This document shows, piece after piece, positions 9,311-18,684 of a stretch of 59,213 nucleotides of DNA. The position numbers and the translations under genes are program-made. The first letter of the stretch is position 1. Each line of letters opens with the position of its first letter. This stretch comes from Bordetella petrii (GTDB lineage: Bacteria > Pseudomonadota > Gammaproteobacteria > Burkholderiales > Burkholderiaceae_B), in assembly GCF_020991325.1 (NCBI RefSeq), contig NZ_JAJMLX010000003.1:1-59213 (forward strand), given 5' to 3'. A model generated the notes under the pieces. That model was given only the letters and a program-made list of their open reading frames with translations. It was not told where the DNA came from and ran no database searches.

Positions 9311-10354
9311 TCAGCTTCCCTGCCCGATGGCGGCGTCTTCGAAGAAGTAGTCGCGCCAGCTGGCGGCCGGGTTTTTGATGGCGCCGATCTTGTGCATGAA
9401 CTGGGCCAGCACCAGCGTGTTGTTGGGCTGCAAAGTGAACGATACGTCGGGGTTGGTAATGACCTTTACCAGGAAATCCCTGTCCAGCTTGGCGCCCGTT
9501 ACCCGCAGGTAAGTATCGGCGGCTTCTTGGGGGTGCGCCGTGACGAACTGCGCGGCTTCCTGCAATGCCTTCAGGAAAGCGCCGTAGGTCTTGGGGTTTT
9601 CGTTGCGGAATTTCTCGGTGGCGAACAGCACCGTGGAAGAACTGGGCCCGCCCAGCACATCGTAGGAATTCAGCACGATGCGGGCCTGCGGATTCTGCGC
9701 CAGTTCCTGATCCTGGAAAGGCGGATTGCCGAAGTGCGCCGTGATCTCCGTGCCGCCGGAAATGATTGCGGCAGTGGCATCCGGGTGCGGCATGGCCACT
9801 GATATCGCGTCCAGCCTGGCGTACTGATCGTCGCCCCATTGCCTGGCGGCGGCCAGCTGCAGCACGCGCGCCTGCACCGACACGCCCACCGCGGGCAGGG
9901 CGATGCGATCTTTATCGCTGAGGTCGGCAATGCTTTTCACGGCCGGGTTGTTCGACACCAGGTAATAGGGGAAATTGCCCAGCGACGCCACGCCCTTCAC
10001 GTTCTGGCGGCCGTGCGTGCGGTCCCAGATCGTCAACAGGGGCCCCACGCCCGCGGCCGCGATATCCACGCCCCCGGACAGCAGCGCATCGTTGACGGCG
10101 GCTCCACCCGACAGCTTCACCCATTCCACATCGATGTCCACGCCGGCCTGCTTGCCGTATTTCTCGATCAGCTGCTGGTCGCGCGCCACGTTCAGCAGCA
10201 GATAGACAATGCCGTACTGCTCGGCGATGCGCAGCCGGCCTTCGGCCAGCGCCGGCGTGGGCGACACCAGGGCCAGCACGGCGATGACCAGCGCCAGGGC
10301 GCTTGCGCCGGCATATCGGGCCAGGCGTTGTTTCAGAGTCAGAAAGTGGTTCAT
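9311..10354 (-). CDS. ABC transporter substrate-binding protein, NitT/TauT family
   Basis: Periplasmic binding protein, 347 residues. A classical signal peptide (hydrophobic run 'ALALVIAVLALVSPTPALA', cleavage near residue 38) precedes 'EGRLRIAEQYGIVYLLLNVARDQ', typical of the NMT1/SsuA-like fold. It contains 'LLSGGVDIAAAGVGPLLTIWDR'. It is placed between the dioxygenase gene (12-base gap) and the ATPase gene. An aliphatic sulfonate, taurine-like compound or sulfate ester is the probable ligand given the dioxygenase and the convergent sulfatase operon (inference). Confidence 0.9.
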   Translation of the reverse strand: MNHFLTLKQRLARYAGASALALVIAVLALVSPTPALAEGRLRIAEQYGIVYLLLNVARDQQLIEKYGKQAGVDIDVEWVKLSGGAAVNDALLSGGVDIAAAGVGPLLTIWDRTHGRQNVKGVASLGNFPYYLVSNNPAVKSIADLSDKDRIALPAVGVSVQARVLQLAAARQWGDDQYARLDAISVAMPHPDATAAIISGGTEITAHFGNPPFQDQELAQNPQARIVLNSYDVLGGPSSSTVLFATEKFRNENPKTYGAFLKALQEAAQFVTAHPQEAADTYLRVTGAKLDRDFLVKVITNPDVSFTLQPNNTLVLAQFMHKIGAIKNPAASWRDYFFEDAAIGQGS

Positions 10355-10366
10355 GTCCAGTCCGGC

Positions 10367-11272
10367 TTAATAAGGCAGGTCGCCTTCGATCGTGGTGCGA
10401 AACAGCTTGCGGCGCAGGTGTGCCGGACAACCCGCGGCCAGGTGTATCAGCGAACGGTTGTCCCAGAACACCAGGTCGTGTTCGCGCCAGGCGTGCCGGT
10501 AAATGTGCTCGGGCTTGATGCTGTGGGCGAACAGCTCGTCCAGGACCTGCCGGCTTTCATCTTCGGGCAGGCCTTCGATACGCGTGGTGAAGCCCTCGCT
10601 GACAAACAGCGCCTTGCGGCGCGTGTCGGGATGCGTGCGCACCACCGGATGCACCACTTCTTTCACCTGCGCCAGCTGCTCGGCGCTGAGATTAGGGCGC
10701 CAATTGGCCTCTTTCTGCATCTGGCCGTACTTGGCCAGGTACGAATGCACCGCAAGCCGCCCCTCCACGGCCCGCCGCAGATGCGCCGGCAGTGTGTCGT
10801 ACGCCTTGTGCATGTCGGCGAACAGCGTGTCGCCGCCTTCGGCCGGCAGCTCCTGCGCATGCAGCAGCGAACCCAGGCTGGGCAGGGGCTTATACGAAAT
10901 ATCCGAATGCCAGTACTTGCCGGCATCGCCCAGGCCCACGGGCTGGCCGTTCTCGACGATGTTGGAAACGATCAGGATCTCGGGGTGCCCCGCCAGATGA
11001 AACTGGTGCAGCACGTGGATCATCAATTTGCCGAAACGGCGGCTGAAATCGATATGCTGCTGCGGGCTGATGCGCTGGTCGCGGAACACCACCACGTGGT
11101 GATCCAGGTGGGCACGGCGCACGCGGGCGAAGTCAAGATCGTTCAGCGTACGGCCCAGGTCGATGCCGACGACCTCCGCGCCGGTCCCGCCGGGCAAGGG
11201 CCGCACATCGAAATCCTGCGAGGCCGGGCCGACGAACTCATCGCGGCGCAAGGCGTTGCTGGCAACAGACAT
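10367..11272 (-). CDS. TauD/TfdA-family Fe(II)/2-oxoglutarate dioxygenase
   Basis: Cytoplasmic non-heme iron dioxygenase, 301 residues, of the family that includes taurine dioxygenase and alkylsulfatase AtsK. The facial triad is visible as His-x-Asp in 'YWHSDISYKPLPSLGSLLHA' and the distal His in 'LVFWDNRSLIHLAAGCP'; the 2-oxoglutarate Arg is in 'LRRKLFRTTIEGD'. First gene of the ABC-transporter operon, with GGAG six bases before its ATG. The promoter and a 10-bp inverted repeat lie just upstream. Oxygenolytic desulfonation or desulfation of the imported compound is likely; TfdA-like activity cannot be excluded. Confidence 0.9.
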   Translation of the reverse strand: MSVASNALRRDEFVGPASQDFDVRPLPGGTGAEVVGIDLGRTLNDLDFARVRRAHLDHHVVVFRDQRISPQQHIDFSRRFGKLMIHVLHQFHLAGHPEILIVSNIVENGQPVGLGDAGKYWHSDISYKPLPSLGSLLHAQELPAEGGDTLFADMHKAYDTLPAHLRRAVEGRLAVHSYLAKYGQMQKEANWRPNLSAEQLAQVKEVVHPVVRTHPDTRRKALFVSEGFTTRIEGLPEDESRQVLDELFAHSIKPEHIYRHAWREHDLVFWDNRSLIHLAAGCPAHLRRKLFRTTIEGDLPY

Positions 11273-11300
11273 GGATCGCTCCAGAATTCAGAGCGATCCA
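11272..11300. promoter_or_regulatory. 10-bp inverted repeat between -10 and start codon of the TauD operon
   Basis: TGGATCGCTC (11272-11281) and GAGCGATCCA (11291-11300) are perfect inverted copies with a 9-base centre. The repeat abuts the -10 element on one side and the first base of the start codon on the other. It could be a repressor operator or an mRNA hairpin that buries the GGAG ribosome-binding site. Confidence 0.55.
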
Positions 11301-11327
11301 TTATGCAAAGAGCCTGTTCCTGCTCAA
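11300..11327 (-). promoter_or_regulatory. Candidate sigma-70 promoter of the TauD-ABC operon
   Basis: Read on the minus strand, TTGAGC (11327-11322) is followed after 16 bases by CATAAT (11305-11300), about 28 bases before the start codon. Confidence 0.5.
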
Positions 11328-11424
11328 ACGAAGATATGGGTGTTTGAACAGAGCCTGGTGTCATATGCAGGCACGGCTATATTCATATATCCGAAACCCG
11401 CAGTCGGACATCCACCCGCGCCCA

Positions 11425-12624
11425 TCATGCGGCAGGCAGGAACTTTTCTACCAGCTTGACCCAGTACGTGGCGCCCACCGGCAACAGCGCATCGTTGAAG
11501 TCGTAGTTGGGGTTGTGCAGCTGGCACGGGCCCATGCCATGGTAGGTGGCCACGCGGTGGTCGCCATCGCCGTTGCCCAGGAACAGATAGCAGCCCGGCA
11601 CCTTTTCCAGATAAAACGAAAAATCCTCGGCGCCCATGAAGGCCGGAATATCGCAGTTGACCTGTTCGTCGCCGAACGCCTCGCGCGCCACCTGGGCGGC
11701 GAACGCCGTTTGTTCTTCCCAGTTCACCAGCGGCGGATAGGCGCGCACGAAATCCAGTTCGCCGGTACCGCCATACACCTGGGGCAAGGTGGTGGCGATG
11801 CGGCGCATGCCTTCCTCGATCTTGTCCAGCACATCCACGGTGTACGTACGCACGGTGCCGCGCAACACGGCCTCGCCCGGAATCACGTTATACGCGTCGC
11901 CGGCGTGGATCTGGGTAATGGACAATACAGCGGATTCCAGCGGGTCTTTGCTGCGCGATATCAGCGTCTGCAAGGCGTGCACCATGTCGGCCGCCACGAT
12001 GATGGGGTCTACCGCGCCGTGCGGCTGCGCGGCATGGCCACCCACGCCCTTGATGGTGATGTCCCAGCGATTGCTCGATGCCATGGCGGGCCCGCTGCGA
12101 AAGCCGAACTGGTTGACCGGCATGCCGGGCATGTTGTGCAGCCCGAACACCGCATCGCAGGGAAATTTATCGAACAGGCCGTCTTCCATCATGGCGCGGG
12201 CGCCCGCGTTGCCGCCTTCTTCGGCGGGCTGGAAAATAAAGTGCACCGTGCCGTCGAAATTCCGGTGCCGCGCCAGATACTCCGCCGCGCCCAGCAGGAT
12301 GGTAGTGTGGCCATCGTGCCCGCAACCATGCATGCGCCCATCCACGGTGGACTTGTGCGCGAAGCGATTGTGCTCGGGCATGGGTAATGCGTCCATGTCG
12401 GCGCGCAGGCCGATGGACTTGCCGCCGGTGCCCGATTTCAATACGCCCACCAGTCCTGTCTTGCCGAAGCCCGTGTGCACCTCGATGCCGAAACTGCGCA
12501 GCCGTTCGGCCACCAGCGCCGAAGTGCGGGTTTCCTGGTAAGCCAGTTCCGGATGGGCATGGATATCGCGGCGCAGCGCGGTCAGGTCGGCATGGGCGCG
12601 TTCGATTTCATCTAGGGTTTTCAT
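11425..12624 (-). CDS. M20D amidohydrolase (hippurate hydrolase-like)
   Basis: Metal-dependent amidohydrolase/carboxypeptidase, 399 residues, of the hippurate hydrolase and N-acyl-amino-acid amidohydrolase group. Metal-site motifs are 'LRADMDALPM', 'MHGCGHDGHTTILLG' and 'FQPAEEGGNAGARAMMEDGL'; 'FMGAEDFSFYLEKVPGCYLFLGNG' is the C-terminal metal/substrate motif. Cytoplasmic, with no signal peptide. It lies between the TauD operon and the dipeptide ABC operon in the same direction, but 150- and 400-base gaps suggest its own transcript. Hydrolysis of acylated or aromatic amino-acid conjugates brought in by the dipeptide transporter is possible (inference). Confidence 0.9.
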   Translation of the reverse strand: MKTLDEIERAHADLTALRRDIHAHPELAYQETRTSALVAERLRSFGIEVHTGFGKTGLVGVLKSGTGGKSIGLRADMDALPMPEHNRFAHKSTVDGRMHGCGHDGHTTILLGAAEYLARHRNFDGTVHFIFQPAEEGGNAGARAMMEDGLFDKFPCDAVFGLHNMPGMPVNQFGFRSGPAMASSNRWDITIKGVGGHAAQPHGAVDPIIVAADMVHALQTLISRSKDPLESAVLSITQIHAGDAYNVIPGEAVLRGTVRTYTVDVLDKIEEGMRRIATTLPQVYGGTGELDFVRAYPPLVNWEEQTAFAAQVAREAFGDEQVNCDIPAFMGAEDFSFYLEKVPGCYLFLGNGDGDHRVATYHGMGPCQLHNPNYDFNDALLPVGATYWVKLVEKFLPAA

Positions 12625-12716
12625 GGCGATGCTCGGCGTTCCGAAATAGTCTTATGCAAGTTTTGTAGCATACCGCTGCCGGGTTGTTGATTTTCCGATT
12701 GTGCATTCATAGGTCG

Positions 12717-12850
12717 CCTCGGCGCCCTGGGTTTGGGTGGGGCCAGGCGAAGCCCGTCGGGCTCGGGTGCATACAGGCACCCTCGGCCCGCTGCGCGGGC
12801 TGCCCCGCCGGTCAACTCGCCCGGCCCCACCCAAACCCAGGGCGCCGAGG
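12717..12850. repeat. Long palindromic element with 28-bp perfect arms
   Basis: Arms at 12717-12744 and 12823-12850 are perfect inverted copies (28 bp), with a 78-base centre that holds a smaller hairpin GCCCG-CTGCG-CGGGC at 12786-12800. The left arm carries a G-rich core (TGGGTTTGGGTGGGG). It occupies most of the 400-base gap 12625-13024, in which no gene is seen. The same design recurs at 52851-52960. Confidence 0.85.
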
Positions 12851-12993
12851 CTGGCAATGTCTCACCATGAAACAGGAAACCGCCAGCGCCTTGAACGTGG
12901 CCTCGTTGAATACGGTCGCCGACTCCCACGACCCAGAAGTGCGCAAACCCGGCCCTGCAGACAACGGTTCAAGCTGGCACGGGACGGGGCTAG

Positions 12994-13021
12994 AACCAAG
13001 AACCAAGCACCAAGCACCAGA
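12994..13021. repeat. Short 7-bp tandem repeat
   Basis: Four consecutive 7-base units (AACCAAG twice, CACCAAG, CACCAGA) lie immediately downstream of the last gene of the dipeptide ABC operon. Confidence 0.7.
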
Positions 13022-13024
13022 AAC

Positions 13025-14062
13025 TTACCCCGCACCCGCCCCATCATTCAAATGGCAAGCACTAGCATGCCCCGAGGCAACCGCCCGCAACAACGGCCGT
13101 TCAACAGAACACCGCGGCATCGCATGCGGACAGCGCGGATGAAACGCACACCCCGATGGCGGCGCCAACGGCGAAGGCAGTTCCCCTTTGATAGGACGGT
13201 AATCCCGCCGCCCCGGCTGCAAGTCCGGCAGTTCTTCCAGCAGCGCCTGCGTATACGGATGATTGGCCCGCGAAAACACCACCTCGGTGGGCGCGATCTC
13301 GACAATGCGCCCCAGGTACATGATGGCCACCCGGTCGGAAATATGGCTCACCACGCTCAGGTTATGGCTGATGAACAGATAAGTCAGGTCCAGCTCGCGC
13401 CGCAACTGCGCGAACAGATTCAACACCTGCGCCTGGATCGACACATCCAGCGCCGCCACCGCCTCGTCGCACACAATCACCGACGGCTTCAGCGCCAGCG
13501 CCCGCGCAATACCGATGCGCTGGCGCTGCCCGCCCGAAAACTGGTGCGGGTAGCGCTGCGCGTAGGCCGGGTCCAGCCCCACCTGGCGCATCAGCCCCGC
13601 CACGTATTCCGCCTTCTCGGCCGGGCGTATCAGGCGATGCGCCACCGGCGCCTCGCCGATGATGTCCAGCACCCGCATGCGCGGATTCAGCGAGGCATAT
13701 GGATCCTGGAAAATCATCTGCACGCCCAGCTCGTACGCGCGCCGCTCGGCCGCCGGCATCTGCGCCACCGCCTTGCCCTGGTAGTGAATCTGCCCGCCCG
13801 TGGGCCGCAATATGCCCGATACCATGCGGCCCAGCGTCGACTTCCCGCAGCCCGACTCGCCCACGATGCCAATGACCTCGCCCGCGCGCACCTCCAGGTC
13901 CACCCCCGCCACGGCCTGCACCACCAGCGTCTTCAGGCCCGCGCCGAACAGGTTGGCGATGCGGCCGGCCAGGTCCACCGGCTGCACGAAATGCTGCTCT
14001 ACCTGCTGCAGCGACAGAATGGACGGCGGCGTGGGCCCGGGTGGGGAAGCGGCGGTATGCAC
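13025..14062 (-). CDS. Dipeptide/oligopeptide ABC transporter ATPase (DppF-like)
   Basis: Second ATPase of a peptide-type importer, 345 residues. Walker A '[11 protein letters not shown]', signature '[17 protein letters not shown]', Walker B '[14 protein letters not shown]' and switch '[15 protein letters not shown]'. The C-terminal oligopeptide/dipeptide extension has the cysteine motif '[14 protein letters not shown]'. The start is GTG at 14062, directly abutting the stop of the preceding ATPase gene, with AGGAG eight bases upstream. Last gene of the operon. Confidence 0.93.
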   Translation of the reverse strand: MHTAASPPGPTPPSILSLQQVEQHFVQPVDLAGRIANLFGAGLKTLVVQAVAGVDLEVRAGEVIGIVGESGCGKSTLGRMVSGILRPTGGQIHYQGKAVAQMPAAERRAYELGVQMIFQDPYASLNPRMRVLDIIGEAPVAHRLIRPAEKAEYVAGLMRQVGLDPAYAQRYPHQFSGGQRQRIGIARALALKPSVIVCDEAVAALDVSIQAQVLNLFAQLRRELDLTYLFISHNLSVVSHISDRVAIMYLGRIVEIAPTEVVFSRANHPYTQALLEELPDLQPGRRDYRPIKGELPSPLAPPSGCAFHPRCPHAMPRCSVERPLLRAVASGHASACHLNDGAGAG

Positions 14063-15058
14063 CTAGCGTTCTCCTGCGTGCCAGCAACGGGCCCAATGCG
14101 CGGGCCGGTGTTCCACGGCCGGCGGCGCCTGCGTACAGGCCTCGGTGGCGCGCGCGCAACGCGTACGGAACGCACAGCCCTGCGGCAAATTCAACAGCGA
14201 TGGCGTCATACCGGGAATGGGCTCCAGCGGCTGGCCGCGCGTCTGCGGCGTGGGAATCGACGCGATCAGGCCATGCGTATACGGATGCAGGGCGCGCCCG
14301 ATCACATCCGCCGTGCTGCCGGTTTCCACCACGCGCCCGGCGTACATCACCGCCACGCGGTCGGCCAGCCCCGCCACCACCGCCAGGTCGTGCGTGATCC
14401 AGATCAGCGCGGTGCCGGTTTCGCGGCACAGCTTCTGCATCTCGTACAGAATCTGGCCCTGGATGGTCACGTCCAGCGCGGTGGTCGGCTCGTCGGCAAT
14501 GATCAGGCGCGGGGAATTCAACAGCGCAATGGCAATGGCCACCCGCTGGCGCATGCCGCCCGACAGCTGGTGCGGATACGCACGCAGGCGGTCCTGCGGC
14601 GACGGAATGCCCACCTTGGTCAACACCTCCAGCGCGCGCGCCCGGGCCTGCGTGCGGCTGACGCGCTGGTGCGCCAGCACGGTTTCTATCATCTGGGTAT
14701 CGACGCGCAACACGGGGTTCAGCGTCATCATCGGATCCTGGAAAATCATGGCGATATCGCTGCCGCGCAAGGCGCGCCAGCGCGCCGGCGACACCTGCCG
14801 CAAGTCTTCGCCGTTCAGGCGGATCTCGCCATCCACCACACGGCCCGGCGCGTCCACCAGCCCCAGCAGCGAAAACCCGGTAATACTCTTGCCCGACCCC
14901 GACTCGCCCACCAGGCCCAGGATCTCACCCGGCCGCACCGACAAATCCACGCCGTCCACGGCCTTGACCACGCCGGCGCGCGTGAAGAAGTGCGTCTTCA
15001 GGCCGCGCACGTCCAGCATGGGCGCCGCGCCGGGGTCGAAGTGGTGGTCGCTGGCCAT
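14063..15058 (-). CDS. Dipeptide/oligopeptide ABC transporter ATPase (DppD-like)
   Basis: First ATPase of the peptide-type importer, 331 residues from the ATG at 15058, chosen over the in-frame ATG at 15148 because the upstream stretch overlaps the permease gene. Walker A '[12 protein letters not shown]', signature '[16 protein letters not shown]', Walker B '[16 protein letters not shown]', and the C-terminal '[14 protein letters not shown]' cysteine motif of DppD/OppD proteins. It pairs with the DppF-like subunit. Confidence 0.93.
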   Translation of the reverse strand: MASDHHFDPGAAPMLDVRGLKTHFFTRAGVVKAVDGVDLSVRPGEILGLVGESGSGKSITGFSLLGLVDAPGRVVDGEIRLNGEDLRQVSPARWRALRGSDIAMIFQDPMMTLNPVLRVDTQMIETVLAHQRVSRTQARARALEVLTKVGIPSPQDRLRAYPHQLSGGMRQRVAIAIALLNSPRLIIADEPTTALDVTIQGQILYEMQKLCRETGTALIWITHDLAVVAGLADRVAVMYAGRVVETGSTADVIGRALHPYTHGLIASIPTPQTRGQPLEPIPGMTPSLLNLPQGCAFRTRCARATEACTQAPPAVEHRPAHWARCWHAGER

Positions 15059-15065
15059 GGGTTGC

Positions 15066-15995
15066 TCAGGCCGCGTTGTGCGGGTTAAGCACATCGCGCA
15101 GGTGGTCGCCCACCAGGTTGATGGCAATGATGGCAATCGCCAGCGCAATGCCGGGGAAGAACGATATCCAGTACAGCCCCGACAGCAGGTATTCGAAACC
15201 GTTGGAGATCAGCATGCCCAGCGAGGGCTCGGTCACCGGCACCCCCACCCCCAGGAACGATAGCGTGGCTTCCAGCGCAATGGCGTGCGCCAAGTCGATG
15301 GTGGCGATCACGATCAGGGGCGGCATGCAGTTGGGCAGCACGTGGCGGAACAGCACCCGCCCCCAGCCCAGCGACAAGCAGCGCGCCGCCTCGACATATT
15401 CCTTGCCGCGCTCCACCAGCGCGGCCCCGCGCGCGGCCCGCGCGAAGTAGGCCCATTGCACCACCACCAGCGCGATGATGACCTTGTCCACCCCCTTGCC
15501 CAGCACCGCCAGCAAGATCAGCGCCACCAGAATGGCCGGGAACGACAACTGGATATCCACGATGCGCATCAGGAAGGCATCGACCCGTCCGCCGAAGTAC
15601 GCCGCCACCAGGCCCACCGTGGCGCCAATGGCGAACGCCGCCAGCACAGATATGGCGCCCACCATCAGGCTGGTGCGCATGCCGTACAGAATGGCCGAAA
15701 ACACATCGCGTGCCTGCCCGTCAGTGCCTAGCCAGTAAGTAATGCTGCCGTCGCCGCTGACACTGCCCGGCGGCAGCTTCGAATCCAGAATATCCAGCGT
15801 GCCGATATCGAAGGGGTTCTGCGGCGCGATCCAGGGCGCGAATAGCGCCGCGCCCACCGTCAGCAGCAGCAGCGCCAGGCCCAGCAGCGCCAGCTTGCTG
15901 GCACAGAAGTCCGCCACAAAGCGGCGCAGCGGCGTGTCGGGCCGCGCCGCGACCGGCGCGGCCGCCTGGGGGCCAGCGGAAACAGGCGTCGTCAT
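15066..15995 (-). CDS. Dipeptide ABC transporter permease (DppC-like)
   Basis: Inner-membrane permease, 309 residues, with the N-terminal OppC-type segment and a first helix near 'LALLGLALLLLTVGAALFAPWIAP'. The EAA loop is 'EYVEAARCLSLGWGRVLFRHVLPNCMPPLIV'. The ATG at 15995 overlaps the end of the DppB-like gene (ATGA), so the two permeases are translationally coupled. Confidence 0.93.
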   Translation of the reverse strand: MTTPVSAGPQAAAPVAARPDTPLRRFVADFCASKLALLGLALLLLTVGAALFAPWIAPQNPFDIGTLDILDSKLPPGSVSGDGSITYWLGTDGQARDVFSAILYGMRTSLMVGAISVLAAFAIGATVGLVAAYFGGRVDAFLMRIVDIQLSFPAILVALILLAVLGKGVDKVIIALVVVQWAYFARAARGAALVERGKEYVEAARCLSLGWGRVLFRHVLPNCMPPLIVIATIDLAHAIALEATLSFLGVGVPVTEPSLGMLISNGFEYLLSGLYWISFFPGIALAIAIIAINLVGDHLRDVLNPHNAA

Positions 15996-16966
15996 GCGCG
16001 GCGCTCCAGTCGTACGCGCGGATCCAGCACCGTATAGATGATGTCCACGACCAGGTTCAACATGACCAGGAAGAACACGATCAGCATCAGGTAGGCCACC
16101 ACCACCGGGCGGTCCAGGTTGACGATGGAATCGATCAGCAGCTTGCCCATGCCCGGCCAGGAAAACACGGTTTCCGTCACCACGGCGAAGGCCACCACCT
16201 GGCCGAACTCCAGCCCCGCCACCGTAACGATGGGGATGAGAATGTTCTTCAGCAGATGCACGCCCAGCACGCGCTTTTCCGACAGGCCCTTGGCGCGCGC
16301 GAACTTGATGTAGTCCATGGGCAGCGACTCGCGCGTGGCCGCTCGCGTCACCCGAACGATCATGGCGCACTTGGCCAGCGCGATCGTGGTGGCGGGCAGG
16401 ATCAGGCTGGCCCAGCCATCCAGCGTCAGCACACTGAGCGGCACGCCGAATACCGGCACGGTAGCGCCGCGCCCGCTGGCCGGCAGCCAGCCCAGCGTTA
16501 CCGCGAACAGCATGATCAGCATCAGGCCCACCCAGAAATTGGGCAGCGAAAAACCCAGCACTGATCCCGTCATGATGGCGCGCGACCCCGCCGCCTTGGG
16601 CTTCAGGCCCGCAAGAATGCCCAGCGGCACGCCGATCAGCACCGACATCAGCATGGCCACCGTGGCCAGTTCCAGCGTGGCCGGCATGCGTTCCACGATC
16701 AGGCGCATGGCCGGCTCGCCGGTCAGGAAACTGTTGCCGAAATTGCCCTGCACGGCCTGGCCGATGAACACCAGGTATTGCATCAGCAGGGGCTTGTCCA
16801 GCCCCAGCGACACACGGATAGCCTCGCGCTGCGCATCCGTGGCCTCGGGACTGGCCAGCATCGATACCGGGTCACCCACCAGGTAGATGCCGACGAACAC
16901 GATCGCCGACATCACCAACATCACCACCAGCGTTTGCAGCAGCCTGCGGATAATGGTTGCCAGCAC
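15992..16966 (-). CDS. Dipeptide ABC transporter permease (DppB-like)
   Basis: Inner-membrane permease, 324 residues, starting with the family-typical helix 'RLLQTLVVMLVMSAIVFVGIYLVGDP'. The EAA loop is 'DYIKFARAKGLSEKRVLGVHLLKNILIPIVTVAGLEFG'. It follows the binding-protein gene by 18 bases and overlaps the DppC-like gene by 4. Confidence 0.93.
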   Translation of the reverse strand: MLATIIRRLLQTLVVMLVMSAIVFVGIYLVGDPVSMLASPEATDAQREAIRVSLGLDKPLLMQYLVFIGQAVQGNFGNSFLTGEPAMRLIVERMPATLELATVAMLMSVLIGVPLGILAGLKPKAAGSRAIMTGSVLGFSLPNFWVGLMLIMLFAVTLGWLPASGRGATVPVFGVPLSVLTLDGWASLILPATTIALAKCAMIVRVTRAATRESLPMDYIKFARAKGLSEKRVLGVHLLKNILIPIVTVAGLEFGQVVAFAVVTETVFSWPGMGKLLIDSIVNLDRPVVVAYLMLIVFFLVMLNLVVDIIYTVLDPRVRLERRA

Positions 16967-16984
16967 GTTGCGCTACCGTCCGCC

Positions 16985-18574
16985 CTACTTCTTCAGCGTG
17001 GCGTACTGCACCAGGGTGGTCTGGTCCGGACGGCCCTCGTAGCGCACGTCGTTCTTCATGGCCCACACCGACAACTCGAAGTGCAGCGGCAGCAGCGCGA
17101 AATCGTCCATGGCCAGGTTGCTGGCCTGCTGCAGCAGCTTGGCGCGCTTGTCGTCGTCCATGGTGGCGCCCGCCTCGCGCACCAGCTTGTCCATGTCGGG
17201 GTTCGAATAGCGGCCGCGATTGGTAGTGCCTTCGCCCGCGTCCGGGTTGCGCGTCATTAGCAGCGATGTCAACGGGTTGGACATCTCGCCGCTGGTGGCC
17301 GACCAGCCCGCCATGTAGGCGCTGAAACCATAGCTGTCGCGCTTCTTGAAGAACACGGAAGGCGCCAGGGCCTCGACACTGGTCTTCACGCCGATGCGCG
17401 ACCACATCGACGCCACCGCCTGCGCCACCTTCGAATCGTTTACATAACGGCCCGAAGGCGCGCCCAGGGTGATGGCAAACCCATCGGGGTAGCCCGCTTC
17501 CTTCAGCAAGGCCTTGGCTTTTTCCGGGTCGGCCTTGGGCGCCTCGGCATGTTCTTTGGACGCGCCGAACATCGGATACGGCAGGGCATTGCCCGCCGCC
17601 TTGGCCACCCCGCCCATCACGCGGTCGACGATGGCGTCGCGGTTGATGGCCAGCGACAGCGCCTCGCGCACGCGCTTGTCTTTCAGGGGATTCTTGTCCA
17701 GCCCGGTAATACCCGGCGTGGGCTCGGCATGCTGGTCCATGGCCACATACATGACGCGCACAGACGGCGTTTCTTCAATGTACAGGCCCTTGTTCTTCTT
17801 CAGGTTGGGCAGGTCGTCGGTGGGCGGGTCTTCGATCATGTCGACATCGCCCGCCAGCAGGGCGGCCACGCGCCCGGCGGCGTTGGACATGGGACGGTAG
17901 ATCACCTTGTCCCAGTCGGGCTTCTTGCCCCAGTAATGCTCGTTGCGCGCGAACACCAGTTCCGCGCCGCGCTTCCAGGACACGAACTTGTACGGGCCCG
18001 TGCCCACCAGGCCGTCGCCGCTGTTCAGTTCAGTGGTGGTCTTGCCTTCCGGCGCGGGGCCCGAGGCCGCCTTTTTCGACAGAATGGGCAATTGCGCCAG
18101 GTTCACCAGCAGCATGGGCGCCGGGCCCTTGGTGGTAATGCGCAGCGTCAGCGGATCCACCGCCTCGGCCTTGGCCACCGCGCCCAGGTACAGCGTAAAC
18201 GGCGAAGGGCTGTTGGGCACCTTGGGCACGCGTTCATACGTGAACACCACGTCTTCCGCCGTGAACGGGCTGCCGTCCGAGAACTTCACGTTGGGGCGCA
18301 GCTTGAACGTCCAGACATTGCCATCCACCGTCCAGGACTCGGCCAGCGCCGGCTGCGGCTGCAGCTTCGAATCGGTGCGCACCAGGCCGTCGAACAGCGT
18401 GTGGGAAATCTGGGTATTGGGAGTCAGGGCATGGTATTGCGGGTCCAGTGAGCTGGGCTCGGTCTTCAGGGCCACCACCAAGTCGCGCGCCGCCGCGGGG
18501 GTGATGGCGCCCAGGGCCATTGCCATCGTCAACGTGCCGCCAGCCAATAAACGTAACCACTGAGATGCCATCAT
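16985..18574 (-). CDS. Dipeptide-type ABC transporter substrate-binding protein (DppA-like)
   Basis: Periplasmic family 5 solute-binding protein, 529 residues. Signal peptide '[23 protein letters not shown]' is followed by '[36 protein letters not shown]'. First gene of the five-gene operon. ATG-ATG at 18574/18571 gives two possible starts, both behind GGGAGAGC; the longer in-frame start at 18613 lacks this site. It is divergent from mnmE with only 110 bases between starts. Peptides, opines or glutathione-like ligands are all possible for this family. Confidence 0.92.
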   Translation of the reverse strand: MMASQWLRLLAGGTLTMAMALGAITPAAARDLVVALKTEPSSLDPQYHALTPNTQISHTLFDGLVRTDSKLQPQPALAESWTVDGNVWTFKLRPNVKFSDGSPFTAEDVVFTYERVPKVPNSPSPFTLYLGAVAKAEAVDPLTLRITTKGPAPMLLVNLAQLPILSKKAASGPAPEGKTTTELNSGDGLVGTGPYKFVSWKRGAELVFARNEHYWGKKPDWDKVIYRPMSNAAGRVAALLAGDVDMIEDPPTDDLPNLKKNKGLYIEETPSVRVMYVAMDQHAEPTPGITGLDKNPLKDKRVREALSLAINRDAIVDRVMGGVAKAAGNALPYPMFGASKEHAEAPKADPEKAKALLKEAGYPDGFAITLGAPSGRYVNDSKVAQAVASMWSRIGVKTSVEALAPSVFFKKRDSYGFSAYMAGWSATSGEMSNPLTSLLMTRNPDAGEGTTNRGRYSNPDMDKLVREAGATMDDDKRAKLLQQASNLAMDDFALLPLHFELSVWAMKNDVRYEGRPDQTTLVQYATLKK

Positions 18575-18684
18575 GCTCTCCCGAGTCTGTTCTGCAGGTT
18601 GGACTGCCGGCACACCTTAACCAGCAAACACGCGGGCACGCAACAGTTATATTCCCTTATTGCCGTCCTGAATCGACTCCTTTT

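Noticed and set aside
12737-15088. A very long open frame on the + strand opposite the dipeptide ABC ATPases
   Set aside because: It is a GC-rich antisense shadow with His/Arg/Pro/Ala-dominated composition; the minus-strand ATPases carry intact Walker and signature motifs.
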